Shown: positions 36,847 through 62,510 of the stretch, one piece after another
How the letters are laid out: each line of letters starts with the position of its first letter
Numbering within the stretch: the stretch's first letter is position 1
Assembly: GCF_036417845.1 (NCBI RefSeq)
Contig: NC_089981.1
Location: forward strand, 25,564,001 to 25,628,000
From: Apteryx mantelli
Lineage: Eukaryota > Chordata > Aves > Apterygiformes > Apterygidae
Direction: 5' to 3'
Length of the DNA stretch: 64,000 bases
Notes under the pieces: model-generated
What the model was told of the DNA's origin: nothing
Databases searched by the model: none
What the model saw: the letters and a program-made list of their open reading frames with translations, nothing else
Position numbers and translations under genes: made by a program

Positions 36847-39800
36847 ACTGCAGGGTACAAAGCCAGGCCAGGATTTTTTTTTTTTTTTTTTTCCTTTTTA
36901 GATGTGTGGTGTGTTTTTTACAAAATCCCAGGGCTCCAGAAGGTGGAGCGTTAAGGAAAGCCACAGCAGTTGCTCAGGTCTGGTAGCCCTGAAGGGAAGC
37001 TGAGAGGCTGGGTGGGAGGAAAGGCTGTAACAGCGGCTCCGTTGTTTGCCTCCGTGCCCTAGCCAGTGGGCATGGCTGCTTGCGTGTCCCAGGGAGTTGC
37101 ATATTACAAATACACAGCTCAAATCGCATGCGGTGATTACCAGACCAGTGGGAGAAGCATGCAAGCACCATATGTCGTTAAATCATGAACACTACCACCC
37201 CCAAAAAAGCCCAGCATTCACATGAAAAATCAATACTCAAAATAGGTTCAGAATTTGGCTCTCCTGTTTTACTTTTAGGTGAGAAAGAAACGGGAAGTTT
37301 AGGTGTGAAGAATCTTGACAATATCTGACTCTTGGAAAAAATAAAAGTGGAATGTGATAGACATATCACACAGGTGCTGACTAACACTTTTTATCAGTAT
37401 TAATTGCAGTGATAACTGTATGGAGCGCATGGTTTGCACCTCCAGTAGGGTTATGCGGAAGAAGTTACTCGGTATTTCTTATGGGTTCTTGCTTGTTCAG
37501 AAATAGGTTTAATTTGATCGTGTCAGTGGCTGGACTGACCTCTGAACAAAGAACAGTTATGTTTTTAACCATATGAGACATCAGGCATCTAATATGTTGA
37601 AGGTCTAATTCTGCAGAAAGTACTGGTACAAAACACTTGTTAAAGTCAGGGCTCTAAATAAATCTTTAGGATAGGTGATGACAAAGTGGGATGAATCTGG
37701 CCCACATAGTTCTGTGCAAATCCATTGGGCTGGAGCATCTTGACTAATGTAAATAGGATAACTCTAATATAAAATCTCTCATGCTTTCTTTCCTATACTG
37801 TTCTGCTGAACATATGGTGTAGAATTTAGGGAGTGAAGGACAAAAGAGTGGGATTTAAACTGTAACTCATGATATTAACATCTCAGTTCTTAATGTCCAG
37901 TTTGAGGTATCTTACAGAGATCAGGTTCTTGCAAGTTGGATATTCCATGTCTAGACAGCCTGTACTTCCTCTAAATATAGCCTTTTTAAGGTGATTTGTG
38001 TTGTTTCCATGGAACTTAGTATCCCCCGTTTGCCTTACCCTTTTTGGAAACCTTGCGCAGAGCAGGAAGCTCCCCGTTCCATATGGGATCCTGAATGTAG
38101 GTGTGTGACAGAGCTGGTGGATGCTTAGTGTTGGCTGATACGTGAAATGGTTTGGTGCATTTTTAGCACCTAGGATGCAAGTGACTTGCCTTTGAGAAAG
38201 TAGCTTTGGGAAATTCTTTGAGTTGTGTGCCAGATGAAGAGAAACTGCCTTTGGTATGATTTTTATCCTTTTGAGGCTATAACACTGTCTAGTTCCTGTG
38301 AGACGAGATTAATCACTGATATCTCCATTGGTAAAGAAGTAGCGGAAAGAAAATTTGTTTCCCAGAAGGTATCAGTGTTCTGTCAAAACTACCTGAAAGT
38401 GCCTGTAACCATAGCCCTGTAGCTGGACTAAAGATGTCATTAAAAGCCTGCCATATGAACTATTGCACAAGACCTTTAACAGGGAAACGAGTCTGATAGG
38501 GAAATTAGTTTGAACTTTGTGCTGATGCCATTTCCTGCCTGTGTGTAACTTGTTATTATTGCAGGCAAATAAATGGGGGGGGGGGAGGGAAGGGAAGAAC
38601 CCATACCCTGCAGTAAGAGCAGTCATTGGACTCTGTGCTGCTTGATGGAGTGGTTGTAAACATACAACCAATATTTCAAGGTTAAAAAAGATTTCCCTTT
38701 GGATTTCTTCTATAAACTGTATAAATCTAACAAACATTCGGGCTGCTTTGGGAGATACTCGCACAGGTTACCTTCCATCTAGTGAAGGCAGTTCCGCTAG
38801 GGCTCCTTCCACCGTTAACCAAGAGAGGCTGTTGCACTGAATCACACACTGAGGAGCTGAAACCAATCTCTTGTCGCCTTGGCTGGATTTTCAGCCATTT
38901 TGGTTTTGGAGGCCCTTGGAGATCCCCCTGTGTATGTGTGGACACTTGCATTGCAAATGGAAGATGGGCTTGATTTTTCTGGAGATTTCTCATGAATCTC
39001 TTGGGAGTAACCTGTGGAACTTCAGGGGTCACAGATACAAAACTATGGCTTCAAAGGAGCCATCTTCCATGAGGCTGGAAAGGAGCCCAGCCTCGACAAG
39101 CTGGAGTTAGCCTCTGCGAACATTTCTCTGACCTTTCATCTCTTCCACTCCATCCCCTACTAGGGAGCCTTAAGTAGGCTTAGGTAGAGGTCTGAAGTCA
39201 GTAACTGCTTTTTAAAAAAATAGTCAATCCTTCTGGGGCCTCTTACAGAAAAAAATAACCTCTGTCACTAGCCTTGATCCAGGAAGTTTTGAATTATTTA
39301 GATCACATCTTGCAGGTAAGGCAGAAAGCTTGTGTTTGGGAGAGTGCTCTCAAATTTGGGTTGAATTAGGTAATCCTCCCTTTTCTTTAAAAAGGTTGAT
39401 GCTGACTAAGGGCAGCTGAAGGGCTCTCTTTGACCACTGATACTATCTTTTGATTGCATAAATATTCTTAACGATTGATAGTGATCAGTTGATGGGAAAT
39501 AGCATATCTAAAATGTTGACCCTGGTTTTTTTTTGTTTTTTTTTTCTTCATGCCATTGTTTTTGCATTCCAAAGCAATTGTACAAACTGGGTGTTCAGCT
39601 AGCAAGGTTTGGACCTGTGCTGCCCACTTAGGCCTCAGCTCTTGCCAAGGGAAGTCAATAGCAGGATGGCCCTGGGGTCGAATTTTTAAAAACTAATAAG
39701 TATTTTAATCCTTTTAAGTCCTGTGGGAGTGAGATGCACAAATACTTGGCTATAAACCTGGCTGGATAGGTGGGGAGCTGCACACGGCCTGCGACTCCAG

Positions 39801-42800
39801 CTCGCGCACCAGCACAGCCATCTGGACGTGTCACAGGGCTTTTGTAGCTACCTGCGTCTGCAGGCCTCGCACAAAGCACGTGTTGCCTTAGCGTGGCGTT
39901 TCCTAACGTGTGGCCTTTCCTGAAGGAAGGAGCTGTTGTTACACTAATGAGCTGGAAGATCTGAAAATGAGAGTAATATGAAATATTTGCCCAGTCTATT
40001 CATGTGAAAGAATGAGTTACTGCAGCAACTCCGATACCACCCGGTGCTGCTGGAGGAACAAATTCAGGCAGGAACTTGCCCCATTGCTGCTGGGAACAGA
40101 AAGCAGAAGTGGGCCTGAGCAGTGAAGCCTTGCCGTTTAGATCCTGGCTTTGTTTTGAGCTGATCTCTTCAATGAATCAAAGATGTGTCCTGTTTTGGCA
40201 GTGTTGCCTGGCATTCAGAGTTGTACAGGGCGGTGACCGGCTGCGTCCGTATTGGCAAACCTTGCGTGGCGAATAGGGGGCAGATCTGTAGAGGAAAGCA
40301 GTAGATGCTGGGGACCTGACAACAGCACTGTATGTGTGCTGGAGGTTTGACTTTTGTCTAGCTCTAGTCCAGTCCTGTGGACTGACACCCACCAGTGACT
40401 GAAGATCATTGCTGGTTTAGGTTCAGATTAGGGGAATCTGTTTGCGTGCTCTGAGACTGCCTCATGATGTGAACCAAAGCTCAGGAACCACAAGCAGCTG
40501 GGAGATTTGCTCCAAAAGTGTGTTCCTGGGGGGAATAAAATCCTAATGGAGGTTCGCCCGGTACCCAGGAGCTCAGAGCCGTGTTGTGTAGCACAGAGAC
40601 GAGTGCTTTCGAGATGTCTAATTGCAGTATCGGATTCTGCTCTCAAACAGACTGATATTTGGTATTTCAGAGGGAGGTATGCTTGGGGGAGAGAAATAGC
40701 GAAATACTTTAACTGCAGGTTAGGCGGTAGTGTGACTGCTGAAGAAGCAAAACTGCCTTTCCAGCGAGCTGCGTAGCCTGCACCCTGACGCGGCGGCTGG
40801 CGGCTCTCCCCGCGCGGAGCGGTCGCTGGCCCGCGGGAAGTGGAGCAACGCTGCATAACGGGAGGAGACGGCTCAGCCGGGGCTGCAGGGGAGAGACGTT
40901 CTCGCCGGGGCAGAGCACAAAAAGCCGGCGTTTTAATGTGGCACCTCTGGGCACGGCAGCGCTGTGTCCTTTGGAATTAAATAGCAGTCTGACTAGGATG
41001 GAAACAAGACTGGGTGGTGGGTTTTGCTCGTTTCTGTGAGCCTTCTTTGCTTGTTTCCATGAGCTTTCTTGTGGTCAGGAAAGCATTAGGTAGTCCTACT
41101 TAGAGGTCTGAAGCATGATGCTCTTTCTGCCCCTCAGTTTAACTGTGGAGCGAAACAATCGTTAGGAAATTAGCCACTGTATTGTAACGAAGAGCTTTTC
41201 TATCAAGCACTTGTTCCAGTGGAAGCTTCCCTGTCTAGCCAGGTTTCTGCTATTGCGACTGTCACTTCGAATGCTCGTGTGGGCAAAGGTTTCCTTAAGC
41301 AATGGGGCAAGGTGGAGCCCTCCCGCCTGCTGGCAGGGATCTGGTTCTGCCTGCAGCCTGCGTCCTCAGGAGAGCACCAGGCCTCCAAAGCCACCTTTGC
41401 CAGAGCCAAATTCAGGCTGGCAGGAGGCAGTGAGAGGTGCTGACGCGTGCTGTGGTGTCCCGCTGCCCACGTGTGCTGCAGACACCCCAGAAGTGGGGGC
41501 TGCGTGCGTGAGCACCCACGTTGCCGAGCTGCTGCTGCACGGCGCAGCGCCTGCGGGGATGCTGGCAGGGGACCGCGTGTCAGGGCAGCGTCGCTCGCCC
41601 TTCCTGCTTGCCTGCCTGCCTGCCCCCCTAGGAATACGCTCTTCCTGAAATGTAGGCCAGTGCTTTGTAAGCACGTCTCGTCCTTTGCTTGAGTACAGCA
41701 AACAGCTGCAGGGCGGCGGGCCCGGTTTTGCTCCCAGGTGGCATGATGTGGTAAATTTGCTGAGAAATAGTGCTGTGCAGCAAGAGAGGTTTTTCTGGCC
41801 GGCCTCCAGGCACAGCCAAATACAATTACGGAGCCCCATTGTGGCCGGACCGTGCCTTGAGGTCACCTTCGCTTCCATCCCAGGTGGCAGGGGAATTAGC
41901 TGCCTCCTCTGTGCCTTTCCCCCACGTTTTATGCATTGAAAGAGTCCAAGATGTGGGGCCTGGGGGCCAGCAGCGCTGTGTCCTGGCTCTCGCCCTGCCT
42001 GGGCACCGCAGGGAGCTCCCAGGGAGTGGGTGCACCTTGCAAGGCTGTGGGGAGAAGTGGCCTTGGGAGCCAGGCTGTACGCGCTTAGCGGGCTGTAGGG
42101 ATCAAGGGTGGGCTCTGCTGGCCAGGCTGCTGAGACACGTCTCATCTCACGCTTCCTCCAGAGCTGGCAGCCCTGAGGCTGCGTTCCCATCTCAGTCCCA
42201 CAAAAGGCAATCGCTCCTTCAGGAAAACTGGAGGAGCAGAGAGGTGACAGAGCAGCTCTTCTCCTTCATCTTCTGGTGGAGCAAAGCAAGAACCATGCTA
42301 CTGAGTTCACTGTTATGGTACTCCTCCGAGCTGGGGCTGGGGATCACCAGCCCCAGTGAAGTTGGAGCTGGTAGGGGAATGGGCACTGTTTTTTCCATGT
42401 GCTGTAGTATGAAGGGTGCTTGGCAGTGAGCCAGGCTGTCTGTGGTGTGCTTGGTGTGGCTGGGGAGCGAGGTTTGGACCTGCTGTTGGAGGAGTCCCTT
42501 CCCATGAGGGAGAGGTCAGCACCAAGGAAGCTGCCAGCAATCTCTGTTGGCTCTCCAGGCTGGAAGCAGTCCAGCTGGCTGTGATCTGGGATCATCCTCC
42601 TTTGTAGAGCTGAATGGGGGCTGTCTGTCTTCTGTGATGAAATCTAGAAATTGTAACCAATAAGTTTGAATGACATTAAGTGCCTGGTGGGGCGGAACTG
42701 GGGAAAAGCAGGCCTTAAGGCATCAGATAAAGATCTCTATTGCTTTAGCTGAACAGGACCTCATCTAAGGATCCCAGCTCTCCGACAGCTTGTTCTTGCT

Positions 42801-44639
42801 CCATTTTATCACGTTAGCCTCTTAGAGCTTACTCAGTCTAAAGTACGGGTTATCAGCTGAGCACAGTCATCCCAAAATCTAGCAGTAACTTCTTTGGTCA
42901 TCTTTGGACTGCTGTATATACATTTGCTTGCATTGAGATGCTGAGGAGCTGCACTCAAGGGAGTGGCAAGCCACAGAGACTGCTGATCCGTTTCTGCAGC
43001 ACCCAGGATCCCCTTCCGAGGCTGAGGTCCCTGAACTGTCTGCACTGCTCCACTGTCTGCTCAAAACAGCACCGGCCAGTTTGAGACCTAGTGGTAGAAT
43101 TTGGCATAGGGAAAGTGGCATTTCAGTGAATTAGTGTTAACCAGAGATTTGGAGAGGAGAATACTGATCTCTCCTGAGTTTTCAATAGTTCCCAGTGTGA
43201 CTTTGATGAAGATCAATTCTAGATTAAGGCAGGACCCCTACTGAAATTGCATTTGGAGTCCAGCTGAGCTCTTTCCTTCCCATCCTCTTCTTGAGGGATG
43301 GCTCTTTTCTCCATAACTGCCCCCTTACTCTCCACATCCCTCCCATGTTCAGCAGTGGGAGAGTTACAGCCATGCCCAGCCACCTGGCATGCAAAACCCA
43401 GCAATCTCCTCTTTCTCTTTAGGTGGAAGAAGTGCCAGACAGATAAGCCTTGGAAGACTGAGAGAAATCATTCCCTACGAATGGTCTTTATCAGGCACTC
43501 TTTTAGTTTGGCAGTTGGCCTTTGCCATTATTCTTCAAGTTATTTAATGAGATCTCTGTAGTCTTAATTGCACCATCTTTAAGCAGTCATCTGGCTCCTT
43601 GTTATCCCAGCTATGATACTAACGCTTGGTGTGTTTGGTACTGTGCTCATCTTAACAGCATCAACAACCACGTTCCTGAAATTCTTGTTTTTGGCATTGT
43701 GCCAGGGTGTACATAAGTATGAGTCTGGTTTAACAGAACGATTTGTTCCCCTGAAGGGCTAGGAAGGCAGAAAGCCTTTAAGAATGTGATTTCCTGAGCT
43801 CATCAGGGCTGCAGGGCAGAAGGAAGCATTCAGTGTGGGGTGACATAACATCACCATACAGAGCACGTTGAGAGCGCCCAGCTGCCTGTGCCGCACTGCT
43901 GCGGAGTATTTTCGTAGTGACGTGGTTTGTGTGGCTTATTCTTGCAAAGCAGAATGCTTGGTGCCTGCGAGCTGGGATATCTGCATGCCTGGAGAAAACA
44001 AGCGGCCTGATCTTGGCGTCCCTCCTGGTCCCTTGCTGCTGCTGTTTCTGTGATGATCAGCTCGTGGCTGGGAGGGGAGCTGGTGCACGTGCTGCCTGCA
44101 CAGCCGGCAGGCAGGGAACCACAGCTCGACTGTGCTCAGGCTCGGGGGTTATCAGTTAGGAAGCACGTGATTTTACAACTGATCACTCACTTCCGTGACA
44201 TATTATATCTGCAGAAGTAGAAGGTAGAAGTGGGGGGGGTGCTCACAGGGAAGTGGGTGCTACGGGCTGTTGCATCAGAGCTGTCAACTCTGATCATGGG
44301 ACACACTGTAAGTCAAATAAAGTTATTATTGTCAACGCTCTTTTATTGGATCTGCCAGTCAGCTGGAGGTGGAGAGGCTGCAGGTTAGGTGGGGAGGACA
44401 TGAACACGCTGTTGTGATTCATGCTACAGTAAGGCTAGGCGTCCCACCTGAGGTCAGCGCCTGCTGTGCTGTGTGCAAGGGGCAGCTCCTGCCCCTGAAA
44501 GTCTGGTGATCTCTGGCCAATTCCCAAAGTAAAAAAAGTGTGTTTGGGTCCTGTCTTCTTAATAGAAGCTTAAGCTTGGGTACGCTCAAATTCTTCTTTC
44601 TTTTTTCTGAAACTTGCAGTCAGGGTGCCGCTGAGCTGA
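36847..44639. other. Intergenic, no supported gene
   Basis: Holds a T19 tract (36874-36892), a G-run (38575-38585), a small CpG cluster (about 40785-40935) and a broadly GC-rich, CpG-poor stretch (about 41200-42500) with long open frames that match nothing known to me. No exons with paired splice sites and familiar protein sequence were found. Confidence 0.6.
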
Positions 44640-44702
44640 TGCGGGCTGGCAGCTGTAGGGCAGAAAAGGCAGGACGTGAGCGCTGCCAAGAGCAGGACAG
44701 CA

Positions 44703-44720
44703 CCCTCCCCTCCCCTCCCC
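44703..44720 (-). other. Potential G-quadruplex (G-rich on minus strand)
   Basis: On the plus strand four C-runs (3,4,4,4) are separated by single T; the minus strand therefore reads four G-runs with single-base loops, a strong quadruplex pattern. TTAGGG follows on the plus strand. Confidence 0.8.
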
Positions 44721-45079
44721 AGGGTTAGGGCCTGCGACACGTGGCTGCGGGTGCCTGTGGACTGTGTTGGCAGCCGAGTCGTACAGAAGGGAGCTGGGCT
44801 TCCCAGGCTACGAGGCACTCGGGCATGAGTGAAGACTTGGGCACAGCGTCAAGGTCTGGTGAAGTGGCGGTGGGCAGCCGTGTGGGTGAGCGCAGGGGGA
44901 AGGACGGGAGTGTGTTCAAGGAGGGCAGTGCATGGAAGGGGGGTAACGCAGCAGTGCATTGCCAGGGCGGGCGAGAGGACGACCGGCGGGCTGCCAGGGT
45001 TTTGGCGAGGACGGGGGTGTTCACTGTGTGGGAAACGCAGCAGCTGAGGGCATGCAGACGGGGAAGAGGCTAGCCAAGA

Positions 45080-45400
45080 GCCCCAGCCTCGCCTACGCTC
45101 TCTGAGTCATCTTTCACGTCGCTGTCGAAACCGCTGCGGCGCTCCGCAGCCCGGCAGCGATCCTAAACCCGGCTCGAGGGCTGGGTGAAGGCGAGCCGGC
45201 GCCGGGTCGCCGGGGGAAGCGGGGTGCCGCTGCAGCAGCCGCCCGGAGCGCGCTGTGACTGCGGGCGGCCGCTCGCTGCCTGCGAGGCCTGCCAGCTCTG
45301 CTGCCTCCGCACCGCACCGCACCGCTCGCACGGAGGCTGTCCGGCTCCGATCCGATCCGGGCCCTCTAGCGGGCACTGCTGCGTTTCTGTGCCATACTGC
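45080..45400. promoter_or_regulatory. Orphan CpG island
   Basis: About 320 bases with dense CpG, a TGAGTCA AP-1-type site at 45103-45109, three CCGCA units and a repeated CCGAT. It lies about 1.5 kb beyond the inferred GTF2H1 3' end and 21 kb from the LDHA start, and no coding exon adjoins it. The density resembles the LDHA promoter island, so a non-coding transcript promoter or distal regulatory element is possible. Confidence 0.55.
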
Positions 45401-46860
45401 ACCTTCAGTCTAACCAGCCTCTCTGGCTGCATCTTCCTGCCTTTGGGTCTTCCCTTCCACAGCAGACGCAGGAGCCCATCGGGATTTCGTACGTGATTCT
45501 CTATTTATGGTGTTACTAAGGAAAGCAATCAGTATTTCAGACGAGGACTGGATACCTTTTGGGGAGATAACGTGTTCAGAGGCAGCTGAGGCAAATGCAG
45601 TGCCCTGAAAAAGAGAGGGGAGGTTTGGGTAGGTAGTTCAGTGGCTCCACAGGCCTTAAACTCTCCTGCAGGAGTACATTTGCCATTAGTTGCCGGAGTT
45701 GATGGAGGAGCAATGCTAGATCACTGGTGAGGTCCGATTGCTATTCAAATTGAAGTTACTGTGTTCTGTTTGGATCGAGCTCCAGCTCTTCCTGTGGGGT
45801 GAGCGAGAGCTTGGAAACAGGTTCAGAATATGGTGGCGCACACTGAAGTCGTGTTGCAACACGTAGGCTCCAAAGCCCTGGGTGCAGACCGCAGGGATGC
45901 TCGGGTATGTTCCTCTCTTCAGAGAGGGAAGCAGGTTGGAGAATGGAAAACAATCTTAAGGTTTCTTGCCCTCACATCCCCTGCTTACACCAGTGACTCT
46001 CTCGATAAAGCACCTCTTTGATAGGACTTCTGGTCCAGGATAAGGTGAGCTTTCTAGCTAATGAGAAGGCCTCATGACAGAAGCTGCAAGGATTTAGTTT
46101 GGTATAAATATGGGAAAATATTTGTGGCTGTTTTAAAAACAAACAAACAAGAATCTTAAACACGTGCGTGGTGAAAGCCACAGGCTTGGGGAAGCACAGG
46201 GCCTGCGCGGTGCTGCTTTGTCACATTGAGAAGCTGGAGATCACAGCCTGGAGAGCTGCCCTGCTTGTGAGCGTGCAGGCAACTACTTCGAGGGGTGGCT
46301 GCAGTGGAAAAATGTCGTTTCCTTTCCCTGACTGTCGTAGAGCTCCTCTGAGACAGGAACAGCCCACCCTTTTCTACAATCTAAGTGTACTTTAATCTAC
46401 TGAAATTCACAGGCTATAAATAAGTTCAGACAGATGTGTTTTAATATGTGCTTTACATTAGCCTCTCTTCGTTACCAGCAAAGCGCGGATTTGAAAGGCT
46501 GACAAAGCCGCCTGTACAGCTCCCCTGGAACGACAGCTGCTGGACGGATATACGTAACAAGCAGAGCGCTAATCCTTGGAGGCTTAAACTGGCTTTTGTA
46601 TGATCGGTAGGAAGGTACAGCACTACCTGAAATGGTGTAGACTCTCTATGTAGCAGACCCCCCCCCCAACTTTTTAATCCCTAAGAATGAAATAATAGTT
46701 TATTTTAACAGTAACTGTTTAGCTCCTGCTGTGTGCTCCAGGAGCATGAAGGGACAGCTGAGGCAGGGCTATACACAGCTCTTTCAATTGAGATGTGAAT
46801 GGAGCCTGTTTTGGATTTAATTGACCATCAGAAAATACACAGCCTAAGCACTAGAGAAGA
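45401..46860. other. Intergenic, no supported gene
   Basis: Ordinary mixed sequence with a C-run at about 46650-46659 and no recognisable gene. It becomes more AT-rich near 46850, where the inferred GTF2H1 transcript ends. Confidence 0.6.
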
Positions 46861-46864
46861 CTTC

Positions 46865-49540
46865 ACTTCAGGATTCAGTAGGGTTTATTCTACAAATCTT
46901 AGATCGATGCCAATGATACAAGTTGTATGAATTCTCATTAAAAATACAAGTCAGTATAAAGATTCCAATAGTAATATAATGCATGATGATTCAGTTTCAA
47001 AACTTAAGGAATGAATCTGTGTTTTGGACCATGCTACAGAAAAGGGGAATACAATGTAGAAGAAAGAAATATTTAGTTTACCTCCATTACTTTAGGAGGG
47101 GCCTGTGCCTTATTGCCATGATACCTGAAAAAGCAACATGAAGTGCATAGCAGCCTTGCCTGTACAGTCTCTAGGCAAAACTATTGAATTTAGTATCCAC
47201 CTCCTCTCCCCCCAGTTCTGTAAATTAAGATACATTTTGATAGCCTGATATCACTACAATAACTTAAAGCTATAGCAACATCATCCCCCACAATGATTGC
47301 AACACAACAGTCCTTTGGACAGTAAAATGTTCATATAATGCACTGAAATTTTTCTGCTGTACTAAGTGTTTTGCCAGACATTTCCAGGAATGCTAAATAC
47401 TGAATCAAATCAAATGTGAATTAGTTCCATGTTCAAAATTTCTGTCTGTGATTTTAAAATGAAATGATTATTGCTAAGTCTCAGTGCAGTCTAATACTTG
47501 AGTGTGTTGTCATAGCTTCAGGCACAATTAGAATATAATCAAATATTTTCATGAACCTAGCCCTCTGATATAATGAAACCTGTAAGAGCTTTCACAAAAT
47601 AGTTGGAATTTGGCCACACAATTGCTAGATCCAATGCTTTGGAATGGGGGAGACAAAACTACCTTTTCTTGGAGCTGCCTGCACTTAGAGAGGATTAGGC
47701 TTAATAAAGCCATACCCTAAGCTTAAATTTCAAAGAAACAGTTTACTTATCACAAGAGGTAACTTTTGACAAGATGTGCACCTCTTTCTCCACATGCTGT
47801 ACGTACATCTGTTTGTTCCTAGTGATGCTTTCACCCTGTCAAAAGTAAGCGGTGTCCCTCTTGTTGAGCCCAGTCATTTCTTCTAGCAGAACCGCATTAG
47901 CATTACAGAGCAGGTATCATGCATCTATCTGCAAAAGCAGACAGGGAAACTAGGCTTAACAATAATGCATAAATTTCCAAACAGAATTTTGGTGCAGACA
48001 GTTACATTTCACTGAAACTCAGCTTTTACCAAAATATTAGCATAATACAAAAATCCCAAAACACCAGCTATAAAGAAGCTGCTGACTTCCACGCATCAGT
48101 TAAAGAAAAACCCCTCTTGCATAAATGGAACAGCAGCACAGAACAAGCACAGACTTGGCTGTACAAATACATCTTTTCCTCTGTAGGAATTTGCAAGAGT
48201 TCTCCAACCACCATCCTACTGTAAGGTTTTAACATCGTACCAATGGTGGCAAAATCTAGCATAAAGCCATCATGCAGGCTAATGGGAATTTCTTCCTCCC
48301 TACTGAATGCTGCTGTGCTTGCTTTGAATACATATTGTCATTCTGATTCGTCTTTGTAGTAAATGCATCTTTAACAGTCACGTTTAGTCAGAAGTAAAAA
48401 AGTTTAGTAACCCGCATGGGGCTTTAGTACTGGTCAAGATGACGACAAAATACAAGGATGTCATTAAACTGCATATATAATAGAAAACAGGTTTACTTTG
48501 CATTTAAGTAAGTCACATTTAATACAAGACAAGTTGATCAGAAACAGTGAACTGATTCTATTTGGAACAACGTATGGCACAGATTCCCAATATCTATGGA
48601 CATTGTGTAAATAACACATTTTTCACTCTTTGCAATGATTATCAATTCGCCAAAAATAGTATAACAGTCAAAAGGGAAAGTGAAGAAAAACAGATTTAGG
48701 AGAAGAAATAAAAAAATGTCTAAGTGAAAATAAGTGACTTTTTACTTCTTTTGTAAGAAACTTTATTTTTAAACTTCATTTTTAAAAATGCATTCTTTCC
48801 TCAGAACAAATGCCACCTTAAAAAAAACTGCAGTAGCACACACTTGCACTCAAAGGAAAACATGCAAAACTGATGGCTGAAAAAAATTCTGCATAAAAAT
48901 CCAAGCCTTCAGGCAAAAGTTTGCCCCCATGTGCCTCTAGGGACCCCAGACCATAAACAGCTTTCAGTGCAATGTCTCTTGCTTCCAATTGGTGGGGAAA
49001 CATATGGCAGAAGCTTGTCTTCTGACAGCTAGACTCTCCAGATGTTTGAAGCAAAAACAATCTCAGCTATATTTTAAAATATCCTTGTTAAACTGTTGCA
49101 GGAAGTACAAACAGAATTCAACAAAATGTCAGAATCCAGTGAAGAAAAACTTTTGAATTCTACCCTGTGCCATACACTTCTTAAAAAAAAAAAATTAGAC
49201 AGAAAAACAGATTTTATTAATACACCCTCTTTAAAGTTTTTATTTCTGAAAGCAGCTCTTTATGCAAATCAAAAGCAGTTCCTGAGTAACTGCAGTAAAC
49301 AGTGTCTTTTAAATATTTTTGCGCCTCAGCTCTTCTGTTTTGGTTCTCCTTGTTTTTCTCCCTAGTTTTCAAGTTTAAACTCTGTTCTTTTTCAAAAAAT
49401 GTGCAAGTTCAGTTAGCATCACTTCCAGAAGTCCACAGCTTGCAGGTCTTCCTGCAACAACTATAAGATCTGCACATGTGCTAGGTTGTATTCCTATACC
49501 TATTGCAGATTTTGCTCTCAAACCTGTACAGCATGCACTT
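46865..49540 (-). other. GTF2H1: GTF2H1 3' UTR / downstream transcribed region (inferred)
   Basis: AT-rich sequence following the GTF2H1 stop. AATAAA signals on the minus strand occur at 49239-49244, 49213-49218, 48762-48767 and 46884-46889, so alternative 3' ends are possible and a UTR of up to about 2.7 kb is conceivable. Exon-like blocks at 47082-47124 and 46865-47033 raise the alternative that part of it is spliced. A 65-codon open frame at 48068-48262 has no known family. Confidence 0.5.
46884..46889 (-). terminator. AATAAA, possible distal poly(A) signal of GTF2H1 region
   Basis: TTTATT on the plus strand. It coincides with the shift from AT-rich sequence on its right to mixed sequence on its left, which fits a transcript end. 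Signals closer to the stop could be used instead. Confidence 0.5.

Positions 49541-62510
<12,970 letters not shown>

Noticed and set aside
36874-36892. T19 run as the tail of an inverted processed pseudogene
   Set aside because: A retrocopy would lie to the right on the minus strand; no gene-like sequence or flanking duplication was seen there.
36076-36901. Frames of 220 and 256 codons on opposite strands of the same GC-rich block
   Set aside because: Both strands are open at once, which is the mark of composition and not of coding; no family recognised.
41366-42429. 274-codon minus-strand and 219-codon plus-strand frames
   Set aside because: GC-rich overlap of both strands, low-complexity peptides, no domain.
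48068-48262. 65-codon minus-strand frame in the GTF2H1 downstream region, extendable upstream
   Set aside because: Lies in a probable 3' UTR, matches no family known to me, and has no convincing splice site at its open upstream end.
48427-48600. Possible tRNA, rRNA, CRISPR or prokaryotic elements anywhere in the window
   Set aside because: No cloverleaf with A/B boxes, no regularly spaced repeats and no bacterial genes were seen on either strand; tandem repeats present are simple microsatellites or short arrays.
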